A stretch of DNA of 46,422 nucleotides from positions 1 through 46,422 of IMG/VR virus record IMGVR_UViG_3300008262_003053; one strand, written 5' to 3'. This DNA is from a virus. The translations under genes and the position numbers were made by a program. Shown piece after piece: positions 32,889 to 40,253 of the stretch. Position 1 is the stretch's first letter; every line of letters starts with the position of its first letter. The notes beneath the pieces are model-generated. The model did not search any database. It was not told where the DNA came from and saw only the letters and a program-made list of their open reading frames with translations.

Positions 32889-32896
32889 GCTAAGTA
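32889..32896 (+). promoter_or_regulatory. T4-late-like promoter, operon head of 32902
   Basis: GCTAAGTA on the plus strand, 5 nt before ATG 32902 (TTATT between). It is identical to the octamer before ATG 24727 and has no Shine-Dalgarno between it and the gene. Confidence 0.55.
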
Positions 32897-32901
32897 TTAT
32901 T

Positions 32902-33648
32902 ATGATAACAGCCCTAGAATTCTACAAAAATAACAAAGATTGTGTTTGGAAGGTTGAACCTATACCAAATTATCTATCTTCGAATATTGACAAGGCTAGG
33001 TGGATTTTAAATGATGCTAACATTGGCTGGATTGAACTTGATATTGATATTGACCTTGCGGGCTGGCAATTAGAAGCACAAGCAGCATCACCGTATTTTG
33101 TGACACATAGAGAAGATAACAATACTGGATGGAACAGTTGTTGCATTCATGGCATAGATATAGATAAAACAGGTGCATGGACAAACTACGGCTATACTGA
33201 CGAAGAACAAGTTCCGTACAATTGGACAGAGGTGGCACACAAATCTCCTGTGGTTAAACGATTTTGGAATGATATCTTTCCTGCCAACAAGTATAGAAGA
33301 ATTCGATTTATGGAATTAGAACCAAATTCTGTAATAACACCCCATAGTGATATGCCTGGAAAATTACCGGGCGAAAACAACTTCGACTCATTAGATTTTG
33401 GAGTACCTGTTAATATAGCTGTGATACATCCTAAAGACTGCTTCATGGTAGTAGAAGGGTATGGTGTTGTTCCTTTTAAAGAAGGCAAAGCCTTTATTGT
33501 CAATATACGCAATTATCACAGCGTAATAAATTTTAGTAAACAATCACGAGTACATGTTATTGGACATCCTTTTGGATACGGTACTAACAAAGAATCATTT
33601 GCAGAGCTTGTAGTTAGAAGTTATGAAAAAATGTTAGGGGAAAACTAA
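32902..33648 (+). CDS. HxD...H iron oxygenase-like protein
   Basis: In this 248-residue protein, ITPHSDMPG (His148, Asp150) and RNYHSVINF (His206), about 58 residues apart, form the metal triad, with FSKQSRVHVIGHPFG downstream offering an Arg. The N-terminal 130 residues are specific to this protein. It starts the plus operon 32902-38204; the following GTG gene begins 1 nt after its stop. The position before an adenylate-forming ligase suggests a tailored acyl or amino substrate, which is inference. Confidence 0.65.
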   Translation: MITALEFYKNNKDCVWKVEPIPNYLSSNIDKARWILNDANIGWIELDIDIDLAGWQLEAQAASPYFVTHREDNNTGWNSCCIHGIDIDKTGAWTNYGYTDEEQVPYNWTEVAHKSPVVKRFWNDIFPANKYRRIRFMELEPNSVITPHSDMPGKLPGENNFDSLDFGVPVNIAVIHPKDCFMVVEGYGVVPFKEGKAFIVNIRNYHSVINFSKQSRVHVIGHPFGYGTNKESFAELVVRSYEKMLGEN

Positions 33649-33649
33649 A

Positions 33650-35095
33650 GTGGTTATAACAAGAGACTTTATAAGTGAAAATTTTAATTTTACTGACCTA
33701 CGTTCTTCCAATAATGTAACATATACTAAACAAGATTTAATAACAAAAATAGATTATTGGAAGTATTTGTTAAAGTATGAGTACAAGGCTACAACAGGCG
33801 AATCAATACTCATTGGATTGCAAAAAATTGGTGTTGATTATTTTGCAATAATTTTTGCAGCGGCCGAGCTATCTCTTAAAATTGTTGTAGTCGATTATAA
33901 CAGAACTGATAATTTTAAAAATGCAGAATACAATGATCCAAAAACAAAATTGCTAGCACCTATTGATATTTTCTTGCACGACTTTCCCAGTAATGTAATA
34001 GAAGAAGACAGAAGTGCTTATGCAAAGTATTTGTTTTTTAAAAAATATTCAAATAAGACTATTAGTACAGTAGATGTAATCGATGTTACTATTGATAATA
34101 CGTTGTTAAGCCAAATATCTAAGATACGGCCTAGTCCTACTGATATATTATTTAGAGTAACAAGCAGTGGAACAACTGATGTTCCTAAAGTTATTGAACA
34201 CACGCACGAGTATATTTTTGCTATCTCAATTCGAAACTCTGAACTATACAAAGGAACAGCTTTACACGTAAGTAATCTTAATCACGGTGCAAGTGCATCG
34301 GTTACATTATTGCCGTTACTTGCAAATGATCAGGTAGATAGACATTTGTTTTACGATTGGGATCCAGACTCGATAGGAAAGATGGTTGATTCTGTTGCTC
34401 CTTTTAAAGACGAGTTAGGATACTTGTCATTTCCATATCCATTTTTGATTGATAAATTTATTGAAGTTAGCAAAGCTAAAAATGTAAAATGGCCTAAGCT
34501 GGATTTAATTACCTTATCTTATATTTTAGAAAGTGGCAAACATGCAGTCCGTGACGGAATCTTTAACAGTATAACAAGTATATTTGGATCTAACGAAACA
34601 TTAGGGCCGTTATTTTTTAATAAAGCAGATTCTGTTAACTGGGATATTGATTCTCGATACTACCTAATGTATGATGATTTTTATAAATTGAGTCTTTCCT
34701 CGGACGGAAAACTTACAGTAACCGTTCCTGTATACAATAAAGAAGTTACAACAAACGATTATTTTGAAAGAGACGGTGCTTATTATATACATCGTGGGCG
34801 TTCAGATATGTTTAGGATTAATGGTGAAACTGTTAATTTAAGTACAATTAATGATTTAAATAAACAACACACTGATACTTACATAGTTGTTGATACATTA
34901 AATCACTGTTTGTATCTTGCCTGCTGGAAAGAAATAGATGATGCAACAATACAAGATATCAAAAAAGATATTGAAAGTAATTTCAATAGAATTAAAATTA
35001 CAAAGATAGTTCATTTAGACAAAGCAAATTTTTATTATGGTATTAAGATAGATAACGAACTTCTTCGCGAACACTTTAGAGCATACAATGTTTAA
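33650..35095 (+). CDS. AMP-dependent acyl-adenylate ligase
   Basis: This 481-residue protein has the ANL P-loop TSSGTTDVPKVIEHTHE (about residues 169-185), a motif resembling GSNETLGP (Y/G..TE block) and, toward the C-terminus, YYIHRGRSDMFRINGE, the hinge Asp/Arg region. These features suit adenylation of a carboxylate; no carrier protein is encoded nearby, so the acceptor is unclear. It begins at GTG 33650 with AGGGGAA 9 nt upstream, one of the few good ribosome sites here. The frame ends with an 8-nt overlap into the small membrane gene. Confidence 0.75.
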   Translation: MVITRDFISENFNFTDLRSSNNVTYTKQDLITKIDYWKYLLKYEYKATTGESILIGLQKIGVDYFAIIFAAAELSLKIVVVDYNRTDNFKNAEYNDPKTKLLAPIDIFLHDFPSNVIEEDRSAYAKYLFFKKYSNKTISTVDVIDVTIDNTLLSQISKIRPSPTDILFRVTSSGTTDVPKVIEHTHEYIFAISIRNSELYKGTALHVSNLNHGASASVTLLPLLANDQVDRHLFYDWDPDSIGKMVDSVAPFKDELGYLSFPYPFLIDKFIEVSKAKNVKWPKLDLITLSYILESGKHAVRDGIFNSITSIFGSNETLGPLFFNKADSVNWDIDSRYYLMYDDFYKLSLSSDGKLTVTVPVYNKEVTTNDYFERDGAYYIHRGRSDMFRINGETVNLSTINDLNKQHTDTYIVVDTLNHCLYLACWKEIDDATIQDIKKDIESNFNRIKITKIVHLDKANFYYGIKIDNELLREHFRAYNV

Positions 35096-35336
35096 TAAAC
35101 ACTTAGAAACAAGTAAAGTTACCTATATAAAGCACTTGTATTGGGCGATAGTTGCAGGACTTCGTTTGATTTATGCAGGTGTATCAAGTATAATACATGG
35201 TATTATACCTACATTGTTTAATGGCACAGCGCCAAAACAGATAATAGATATCTATCACAATCATCTTGAAGATCATCCTAATCCGCAATATAAAGAGATG
35301 ATAAAACAAGCTAAAGAAAATAAAGATAAGTTATGA
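35088..35336 (+). CDS. Small membrane protein, DUF6356-like
   Basis: This 82-residue protein has one strong hydrophobic segment, about residues 17-45 (LYWAIVAGLRLIYAGVSSII then HGIIPTLF), flanked by charged regions. The layout (short N-terminus, YIKHLYWA, LRLIYAGVSSIIHGIIPTLF then NGTAP) resembles DUF6356, small membrane proteins found near capsule and sugar genes. Its position between an acyl ligase and a halogenase is tight, with overlaps of 8 and 4 nt. The family call is from memory of its typical shape. Confidence 0.55.
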   Translation: MFNKHLETSKVTYIKHLYWAIVAGLRLIYAGVSSIIHGIIPTLFNGTAPKQIIDIYHNHLEDHPNPQYKEMIKQAKENKDKL

Positions 35337-36574
35337 AAACAATAGCAGTTGTTGGTGCAGGATCTTCTGGATATTTGACAGTACTTTATTTCTGTACAAA
35401 ATACCCCGAGTATAAAATTAATTGGATATATCCTGAAAATAATCAACCTATTGGTGTAGGAGAAGGAACTGTTCCCCAACTGTTATCGTTTTTTAAAGAT
35501 ATGGGGATACCTCTAAGAACTATAATTGAAGAAATTGGAGGCAGTTTAAAGCTAGGAATTAAATTTGAAAACTTTAAACAAGAAACATTTTATCATCCGT
35601 TTGGCGGACCTATCGAAGAAAAATTTGAGCTTGCATACATGATGGAACATAATAGGGTTTCTGATAACATTGAAAATTATGATATTGCTTTTCACTTTAG
35701 TGTAGCTACACTTGCTAAATTTTTAGACAAGTGGTTTAAAAAATTTAATAACCTTACAATAGAAAGAAGAACTGTACCTACAGTGGACGAGATTGATTGT
35801 GATTGGATAGTAGATTGCACAGGATTTAAAAGAACATTTGTAAATCAATACTATAATGATAATTTCAAATCAATAGCACATTTAATACCCAACAACAAAG
35901 CACTGGTGTATAGAACAGCTATACCAGAACATAAACGATTTGCCTACACAACCTGTATAGGTATGAAGCATGGATGGATATGGAATATTCCATTAAAAGA
36001 TGAAATTGGAATAGGATATGTTTACTCTGATGAATACGATGTTAAAGAAGAATTCTTAGATTACTTGGAACAAGAAGGGTTTGGCAGACCAGAACTTCGT
36101 GAAGTTCCTATGGTAACCGGAAGAAACAAAAAGCATTGTGTTAATTTAGGAAACAAACAACTTGTTGCAGTGGGGTTAAGTAGTGCATTTATTGAGCCAT
36201 TAGAGTCTACAGGATTGAAATTTACCTTTGATGGAATTAAATGGTTAGATGAATTAATACGAGGAGACATAACTCATGAGCAATATGACGAGCATGTTAA
36301 TTATGAGTTTGACGTAACCCTTGATTTTATTATAGCACATTATAAGTATAGCCACCACACAAATGAATACTGGAGTTTTTTTAAAAATACTCCTATAGAA
36401 CTATACAGAAGAAACAAAACATTTTTTCAAGGTAGCTGGGCATACATCTTACAAGATAGTGCCATTTTGTCTCAACTGTCATCAGATGAAAAGTATAGGA
36501 TAGCAGTCAAGCACAAGACTGGTAATACTTATTCTAGTTGGTTTAAAAATTATATTTCTTCAAAAGATAAATGA
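35333..36574 (+). CDS. Flavin-dependent halogenase-like protein
   Basis: This 413-residue protein has the FAD motif VGAGSSGYL at the N-terminus, GVGEGTVPQL, SLKLGIKF with the Lys73 that corresponds to the catalytic Lys of PrnA-type halogenases, and WIWNIP (residues 215-220), the family signature that blocks monooxygenation. The size is below the usual 500 or more, mainly through a shortened C-terminal region. Activity needs a reduced-flavin source, which I do not see here. Known members halogenate tryptophan or related aromatics; the phage substrate is unknown. It overlaps both flanking genes by 4 nt. Confidence 0.85.
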   Translation: MKTIAVVGAGSSGYLTVLYFCTKYPEYKINWIYPENNQPIGVGEGTVPQLLSFFKDMGIPLRTIIEEIGGSLKLGIKFENFKQETFYHPFGGPIEEKFELAYMMEHNRVSDNIENYDIAFHFSVATLAKFLDKWFKKFNNLTIERRTVPTVDEIDCDWIVDCTGFKRTFVNQYYNDNFKSIAHLIPNNKALVYRTAIPEHKRFAYTTCIGMKHGWIWNIPLKDEIGIGYVYSDEYDVKEEFLDYLEQEGFGRPELREVPMVTGRNKKHCVNLGNKQLVAVGLSSAFIEPLESTGLKFTFDGIKWLDELIRGDITHEQYDEHVNYEFDVTLDFIIAHYKYSHHTNEYWSFFKNTPIELYRRNKTFFQGSWAYILQDSAILSQLSSDEKYRIAVKHKTGNTYSSWFKNYISSKDK

Positions 36575-37320
36575 TTATGAAAATAGGAATAGCAGGATAC
36601 GGTATTGTAGGTAAAGCTACACACAAAGGATTGCTCAATAACAGCGGCAAGATATTAATACATGACACTTTATCTGGGACCAGTATTGAAGATTTACATG
36701 TGTGTGATTACGTATTCTTTTGTATTCCTACAGATTCAGATGCTAGTACACAAATACTTATTGACGAGATAAAACGTCTTAAAGTAGTTAATACTGATTG
36801 TGTAATTGTAATTCGAAGTACTGTTCCAGTTGGAACATGCTCGATGATTGAAAAAATAATAAATGATAAAATTTATTACATGCCTGAATTTTTAAGGGAA
36901 AGAATTTGGGAACAAGATTGTTTAAATCGTCCAATTATTGTAGGTAGCGACCATCAAGCAGTTCCTACTTGGTTGCTAGGAGAAGAATGCATCTTTTGTT
37001 CTTTAGAGGAAGCTGAAGTTATTAAGATGTTAAGCAACAACATGGCAGCAGCCAGGGTTGTGTTTGCTAATCACATGTACGAGTTAAGCAAGGCTGTTGG
37101 AGCAGATTACAATACTGTGCTAAACACTTACTTACAAGTTAATCACGATCAGAACTATTTAGAAGTAAATGAGAACATGCGAGCGTTTGGTGGTAAGTGT
37201 TTGCCTAAGGACTTAGACTTTCTGATTAGTACGTTTAATAAATTAAACATTCCACAAACATATTTTACAGCAATGAAAGAAGACAACCAACTATGGCCAG
37301 TAACCGTAAGAAAATCTTAA
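36571..37320 (+). CDS. UDP-glucose dehydrogenase-like protein, truncated
   Basis: This 249-residue protein has an NAD motif GYGIVGKATHKGLL, IRSTVPVGTCS and the catalytic FGGKCLPKDLDFL (Cys210). The C-terminal UDP-binding domain of standard UDP-sugar dehydrogenases (about 390-450 residues) is absent, yet the frame is intact and ends beyond the central helix, so it is a natural short form. It would oxidise a C6 alcohol of a nucleotide sugar to an acid if active. The overlap with the epimerase gene is 28 nt. Confidence 0.8.
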   Translation: MIMKIGIAGYGIVGKATHKGLLNNSGKILIHDTLSGTSIEDLHVCDYVFFCIPTDSDASTQILIDEIKRLKVVNTDCVIVIRSTVPVGTCSMIEKIINDKIYYMPEFLRERIWEQDCLNRPIIVGSDHQAVPTWLLGEECIFCSLEEAEVIKMLSNNMAAARVVFANHMYELSKAVGADYNTVLNTYLQVNHDQNYLEVNENMRAFGGKCLPKDLDFLISTFNKLNIPQTYFTAMKEDNQLWPVTVRKS

Positions 37321-38204
37321 TAACAGGCGCCAGCGGATTAATAGGGCGTGAATTTTGTAACCAACTAAGTTTGGATAACGATGTTACGGCTGTGGATAAC
37401 AATCAAAGATTTAAAGATTATGTGCCAAATAATTGTTTGTATGTACAGGCAAACTTAACTGAATATCTAGCACAGGCAACTAACGACTTTGACATCATAT
37501 ATCATATGGCTGCAACAAATGGTACAAAGTATTTTTATAGTCAGCCAAACGATGTACTAAGAAATAATGTAACACTAGATCTAGCCATGTTTAGATTTGC
37601 AGAATCTAATCCTGCTTGCAAATTAATCTATGCAAGTAGCAGTGAAGTTGTAGCAGGCACAACTATTTTTCCTACACCTGAAACTACGGACATTAGTATT
37701 AGTAACATACACAATCCTCGTTGGAGTTATATGCTACCAAAAGTACTGGCAGAAAACTATTTGTTTAACAGTAACATTGATTTTTTAGTTATTAGATTTT
37801 TTAATGTGTTTAGTGAACATTCTGGCTCAGGGCATTTTGTTAGAGATATTATCAATAAAATTCAAACGGCAAATTTTGAACTTGTTGGTGCAGACGAAAC
37901 TCGTTCGTTTTGCTATGTGAATGATGCAGTTGATGCAGTGATCAAAATTTCAAATGTGAGCAAGCAAGTAGTCAATGTTGGTAGTGATGAAGAATTAACT
38001 ATCTTAGAAGCAGCAAATATTATTGCTCATGCAATGGGTAAATTTAATGCTGAGTGGAAATTAAAACCAGGATTAATTGGTAGTGCTAAAAATAGAAGAC
38101 CTAACCTTACAGAGTTAAAAAGGCTGTTGCCAGCCTTTTTGCCTAGGTCATTTAAGGAAACTATGCACTTAGTGGTACCCATCCAGTTCCGTTATAGCCT
38201 CTAA
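37293..38204 (+). CDS. NAD-dependent sugar epimerase/dehydratase-like protein
   Basis: This 303-residue extended SDR has ITGASGLIG, a SSSEV block (Ser115-117) and YMLPK (Tyr146, Lys150). It probably modifies the same nucleotide sugar as the preceding dehydrogenase. The last 20 or so codons run across a perfect 10-bp terminator-like hairpin (38117-38140) and then antisense to the end of the tail-fibre gene, so the C-terminal residues are encoded in a region shared with another gene. It is the last gene of the plus operon. Confidence 0.8.
   Translation: MASNRKKILITGASGLIGREFCNQLSLDNDVTAVDNNQRFKDYVPNNCLYVQANLTEYLAQATNDFDIIYHMAATNGTKYFYSQPNDVLRNNVTLDLAMFRFAESNPACKLIYASSSEVVAGTTIFPTPETTDISISNIHNPRWSYMLPKVLAENYLFNSNIDFLVIRFFNVFSEHSGSGHFVRDIINKIQTANFELVGADETRSFCYVNDAVDAVIKISNVSKQVVNVGSDEELTILEAANIIAHAMGKFNAEWKLKPGLIGSAKNRRPNLTELKRLLPAFLPRSFKETMHLVVPIQFRYSL
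38117..38140 (-). terminator. Bidirectional rho-independent terminator inside epimerase end
   Basis: AAAAAGGCTG (38117-38126) and CAGCCTTTTT (38131-38140) form a perfect 10-bp stem with loop TTGC. On the minus strand it follows the tail-fibre gene stop with a run of T, as expected of its terminator. On the plus strand it lies within the epimerase coding sequence, about 60 nt before its stop. Confidence 0.7.
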
Positions 38205-39408
38205 ATATTGTACCGTCAAGTACAATCATACCAGCCTCAGGCGAAGCAGGCAATGTGCCGTTTACGTTAGCAACTTTTATAAAACCTGCTACACGCATAC
38301 CGTCGTTGTCTACGCGAACACGTTCGGTTCCGTCTGTTGATACACAAACAATACCGTTGCCTGGATGAAAGAAACCTGTATCAATACTACCGTCTGTACT
38401 GAACGCAATACTTGGGGCGCCTGCTGTGCCATCGGTAAAACGAGTTTGTCCGCTGAATGTTGTTCTTTGTGAACTATCAACTTCAAGTCCAACAAGCGGC
38501 ACGCCTACTGAATTTGTAGTTCTAATAGATATCTTACCAGGTAGTAATCCGTCTCCCACAGTACCGTCTACGCTACCTGCGATAAATCCGCTAACGCCAG
38601 TGGTTCCGTTAGTAGTTCGTCCAATGAAGCCAAGACTGAAAATAAAATCATTGTTGAGCAATGTAGTTGGGCTGGCTTTAGTTCCTCTTGCTCTTGAAAA
38701 AAGCATTGAGGATGGGAGAGTATCGTTATGAAATGAACTGACAGAAAATACATCAAAGTCAGTATCGCCACCAGTTTCTGTTTCGATTGTTATTCCAGAT
38801 GTAGCTAGTGATTTATTAAGAATAAGTCTACTAGCAGTTATTGTAGCATTACTTTCTATATTAGAAGTAGTAGTTAAGCTGTTAACCGATAAATCACCAG
38901 TAGCATCGATATCACCAGTGATATTAATATTACCGCTACCTGAAATGTCATTTCCGTTTAATCCCAAGTCGCCTCCTAATTCAGGAGTGGTATCTTGTAC
39001 TAACTCTGTAAGTCCAATGCTGTCAACTGGATAAGTTACTGTTGCATTGATTTTATTAGCATCATCTTCAGTGTTAGAATACGTAAATGTAATCCCAATA
39101 TTAGTGCTATTACCAGCTACAAGTGCAGCGCCAACAGCATCTACAGAACGTTCTGTAGTATGATATAAACGATTAACACCTTCTGCAACATCATCTGTAT
39201 TAATGCCCGAAACTTCTAATTCTTTACTAATAGCATTGTAGGTAAGTCCGTACCCGGCCACTTTATCACTTACAACAGGTTTTCCACCTGCGGTTATTCC
39301 GTCACCAACCCAAAGTTGTTGCCCGTCTGTTGTCCAAACTATTTCACCGGTTTCAAAAACTTTGCCGGTGCGCTGAGCATCTGTGCCTCTTCTAATTCTT
39401 AGCGCCAT
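38161..39408 (-). CDS. Tail-fibre-like structural protein
   Basis: This 415-residue protein begins MALRIRRGTDAQRTG, then ETGEIVWTTDGQQLWVGDG, an N-terminal shape like major tropism determinant and other phage fibre proteins that attach to the virion. The middle is a low-complexity beta-helix-like repeat (TTPELGGDLGLNGNDIS, GNINITGDIDATGDL); the C-terminus ends GYNGTGWVPLS. It is preceded by GGAG and a late-type promoter, and followed by a terminator. The end overlaps the plus-strand epimerase end by 44 nt. Receptor specificity is not predictable. Confidence 0.75.
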   Translation of the reverse strand: MALRIRRGTDAQRTGKVFETGEIVWTTDGQQLWVGDGITAGGKPVVSDKVAGYGLTYNAISKELEVSGINTDDVAEGVNRLYHTTERSVDAVGAALVAGNSTNIGITFTYSNTEDDANKINATVTYPVDSIGLTELVQDTTPELGGDLGLNGNDISGSGNINITGDIDATGDLSVNSLTTTSNIESNATITASRLILNKSLATSGITIETETGGDTDFDVFSVSSFHNDTLPSSMLFSRARGTKASPTTLLNNDFIFSLGFIGRTTNGTTGVSGFIAGSVDGTVGDGLLPGKISIRTTNSVGVPLVGLEVDSSQRTTFSGQTRFTDGTAGAPSIAFSTDGSIDTGFFHPGNGIVCVSTDGTERVRVDNDGMRVAGFIKVANVNGTLPASPEAGMIVLDGTIFRGYNGTGWVPLSA

Positions 39409-39455
39409 TGTGCTATCTCCGTTGTTCTTTTAAGTCTGAGTAGACCATTACACAG

Positions 39456-39463
39456 TATTTATT
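39456..39463 (-). promoter_or_regulatory. T4-late-like promoter with leader, for tail-fibre gene
   Basis: AATAAATA on the minus strand, seven of eight bases of TATAAATA, lies 47 nt before ATG 39408. A leader of about 42 nt with a GGAG Shine-Dalgarno follows, unlike the central block elements, which are only 4-6 nt from their start codons. Confidence 0.55.
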
Positions 39464-39501
39464 CAAACGGAAAAAACCGCACTCGCATTTTCAGCCAAAA
39501 A

Positions 39502-39523
39502 AATAGGCCCCTAAGGGCCTATT
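39502..39523 (-). terminator. Rho-independent terminator, GGCCC type
   Basis: AATAGGCCC (39502-39510) and GGGCCTATT (39515-39523) form a 9-bp stem with a 4-nt loop, preceded on the plus strand by a run of A that gives a T tract on the minus strand. It lies 14 nt after the stop at 39538 and before the tail-fibre region, so it ends the RIIA/RIIB transcript. Confidence 0.8.
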
Positions 39524-39537
39524 ATGTGCTAGTTTAA

Positions 39538-39816
39538 TTACTGTTTAGGAAAAGGCCAAGCACCGCCATCTGTAAAATTTGGAACATAGCGATAACGCTC
39601 TTGTCCACCGTTTTCACGGTCGTCTTGGCCTTTTTCATAGCCTTCACGATAGTCCAAGCGTTCTTTGCCGTAGTACTCATCCGTAGCATTGATGTTGCCT
39701 TGCCAACCTGCACTATAGCCTTTATAAAAAGCACTAGTACCAGTTTTCATAGGACGGTTTGCGTGAGCTTGTACAGGGCGAGTAAACGCCTTGTCAAAAC
39801 TTACCAGAGTGTACAT
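39538..39816 (-). CDS. Small glycine/aromatic-repeat protein; may be the frameshifted end of RIIB
   Basis: This frame is open from ATG 39816 to 39538, 92 residues. Its main features are FYKGYSAGWQGN and YREGYEKGQDDREN, two GY-containing blocks, and a C-terminus YVPNFTDGGAWPFPKQ. The ATG has no Shine-Dalgarno and overlaps the RIIB-like gene by 23 nt, so it may be translated by coupling. Alternatively it is joined to RIIB by a +1 shift at TTT TGA C, giving a protein of about 240 residues. I cannot decide between the two from sequence alone. Confidence 0.55.
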   Translation of the reverse strand: MYTLVSFDKAFTRPVQAHANRPMKTGTSAFYKGYSAGWQGNINATDEYYGKERLDYREGYEKGQDDRENGGQERYRYVPNFTDGGAWPFPKQ

Positions 39817-40252
39817 CTGTGTAGTCTGCACGAACTTTCTTGTAAGCAAGAAAGTGACCATCTGGAGTGATAGGCAAATTACACTTTTCCAAGAAACCAT
39901 ACAGTTCTGTGACTGCTCGTTTGCTTGGATTTTGGTACAGGTTTTCCATAAAGTTAACCATGGGCTCAATTGGAAAGCCTTCTTGAAGCATTTGAATCAT
40001 ACGCACCGACAAGCCAGTGTTGAGTTCCTTACCCTTCCAAAACAATGTTTCGCCTTGGATGCTAACATTGCCCTGGCCGTAGTTCAACACAACCTTTTTA
40101 GGTTCGATAATATCAGGCAGTGAATCCCAATCACTTGCTTTAATTGCGTCCAGTACCTTTTGATAGGTAATGTGCGTCTTGCTAATGGTATGTGACTTGT
40201 TACCAATTACGACAACAATATTACTACCTTGGATCAAATATGGATAGCTCAT
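39794..40252 (-). CDS. rIIB: RIIB-like protein, ends at a frameshift-like stop
   Basis: This 152-residue protein begins MSYPYLIQGSNIVVVIGN and contains GNVSIQGETLFWKGKELN and HFLAYKKVRADYTDVHSGKF, the pattern of RIIB-like phage proteins. Relatives continue beyond FD..., but here TGA follows TTT. ATG 40252 is chosen because AAAGGTG is well spaced and the ATG follows the RIIA stop by one base. The upstream in-frame ATG (40276) would overlap RIIA. RII proteins affect lysis inhibition and phage exclusion in T4; the role here is inferred from the pair. Confidence 0.75.
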   Translation of the reverse strand: MSYPYLIQGSNIVVVIGNKSHTISKTHITYQKVLDAIKASDWDSLPDIIEPKKVVLNYGQGNVSIQGETLFWKGKELNTGLSVRMIQMLQEGFPIEPMVNFMENLYQNPSKRAVTELYGFLEKCNLPITPDGHFLAYKKVRADYTDVHSGKF

Positions 40253-40253
40253 C

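Noticed and set aside
8454-38204. A RiPP precursor peptide gene beside the radical SAM enzymes.
   Set aside because: Neighbouring genes overlap or touch throughout and I found no short frame with a leader-like and Cys/Gly-rich core in the few gaps. A precursor elsewhere in the genome is not excluded.
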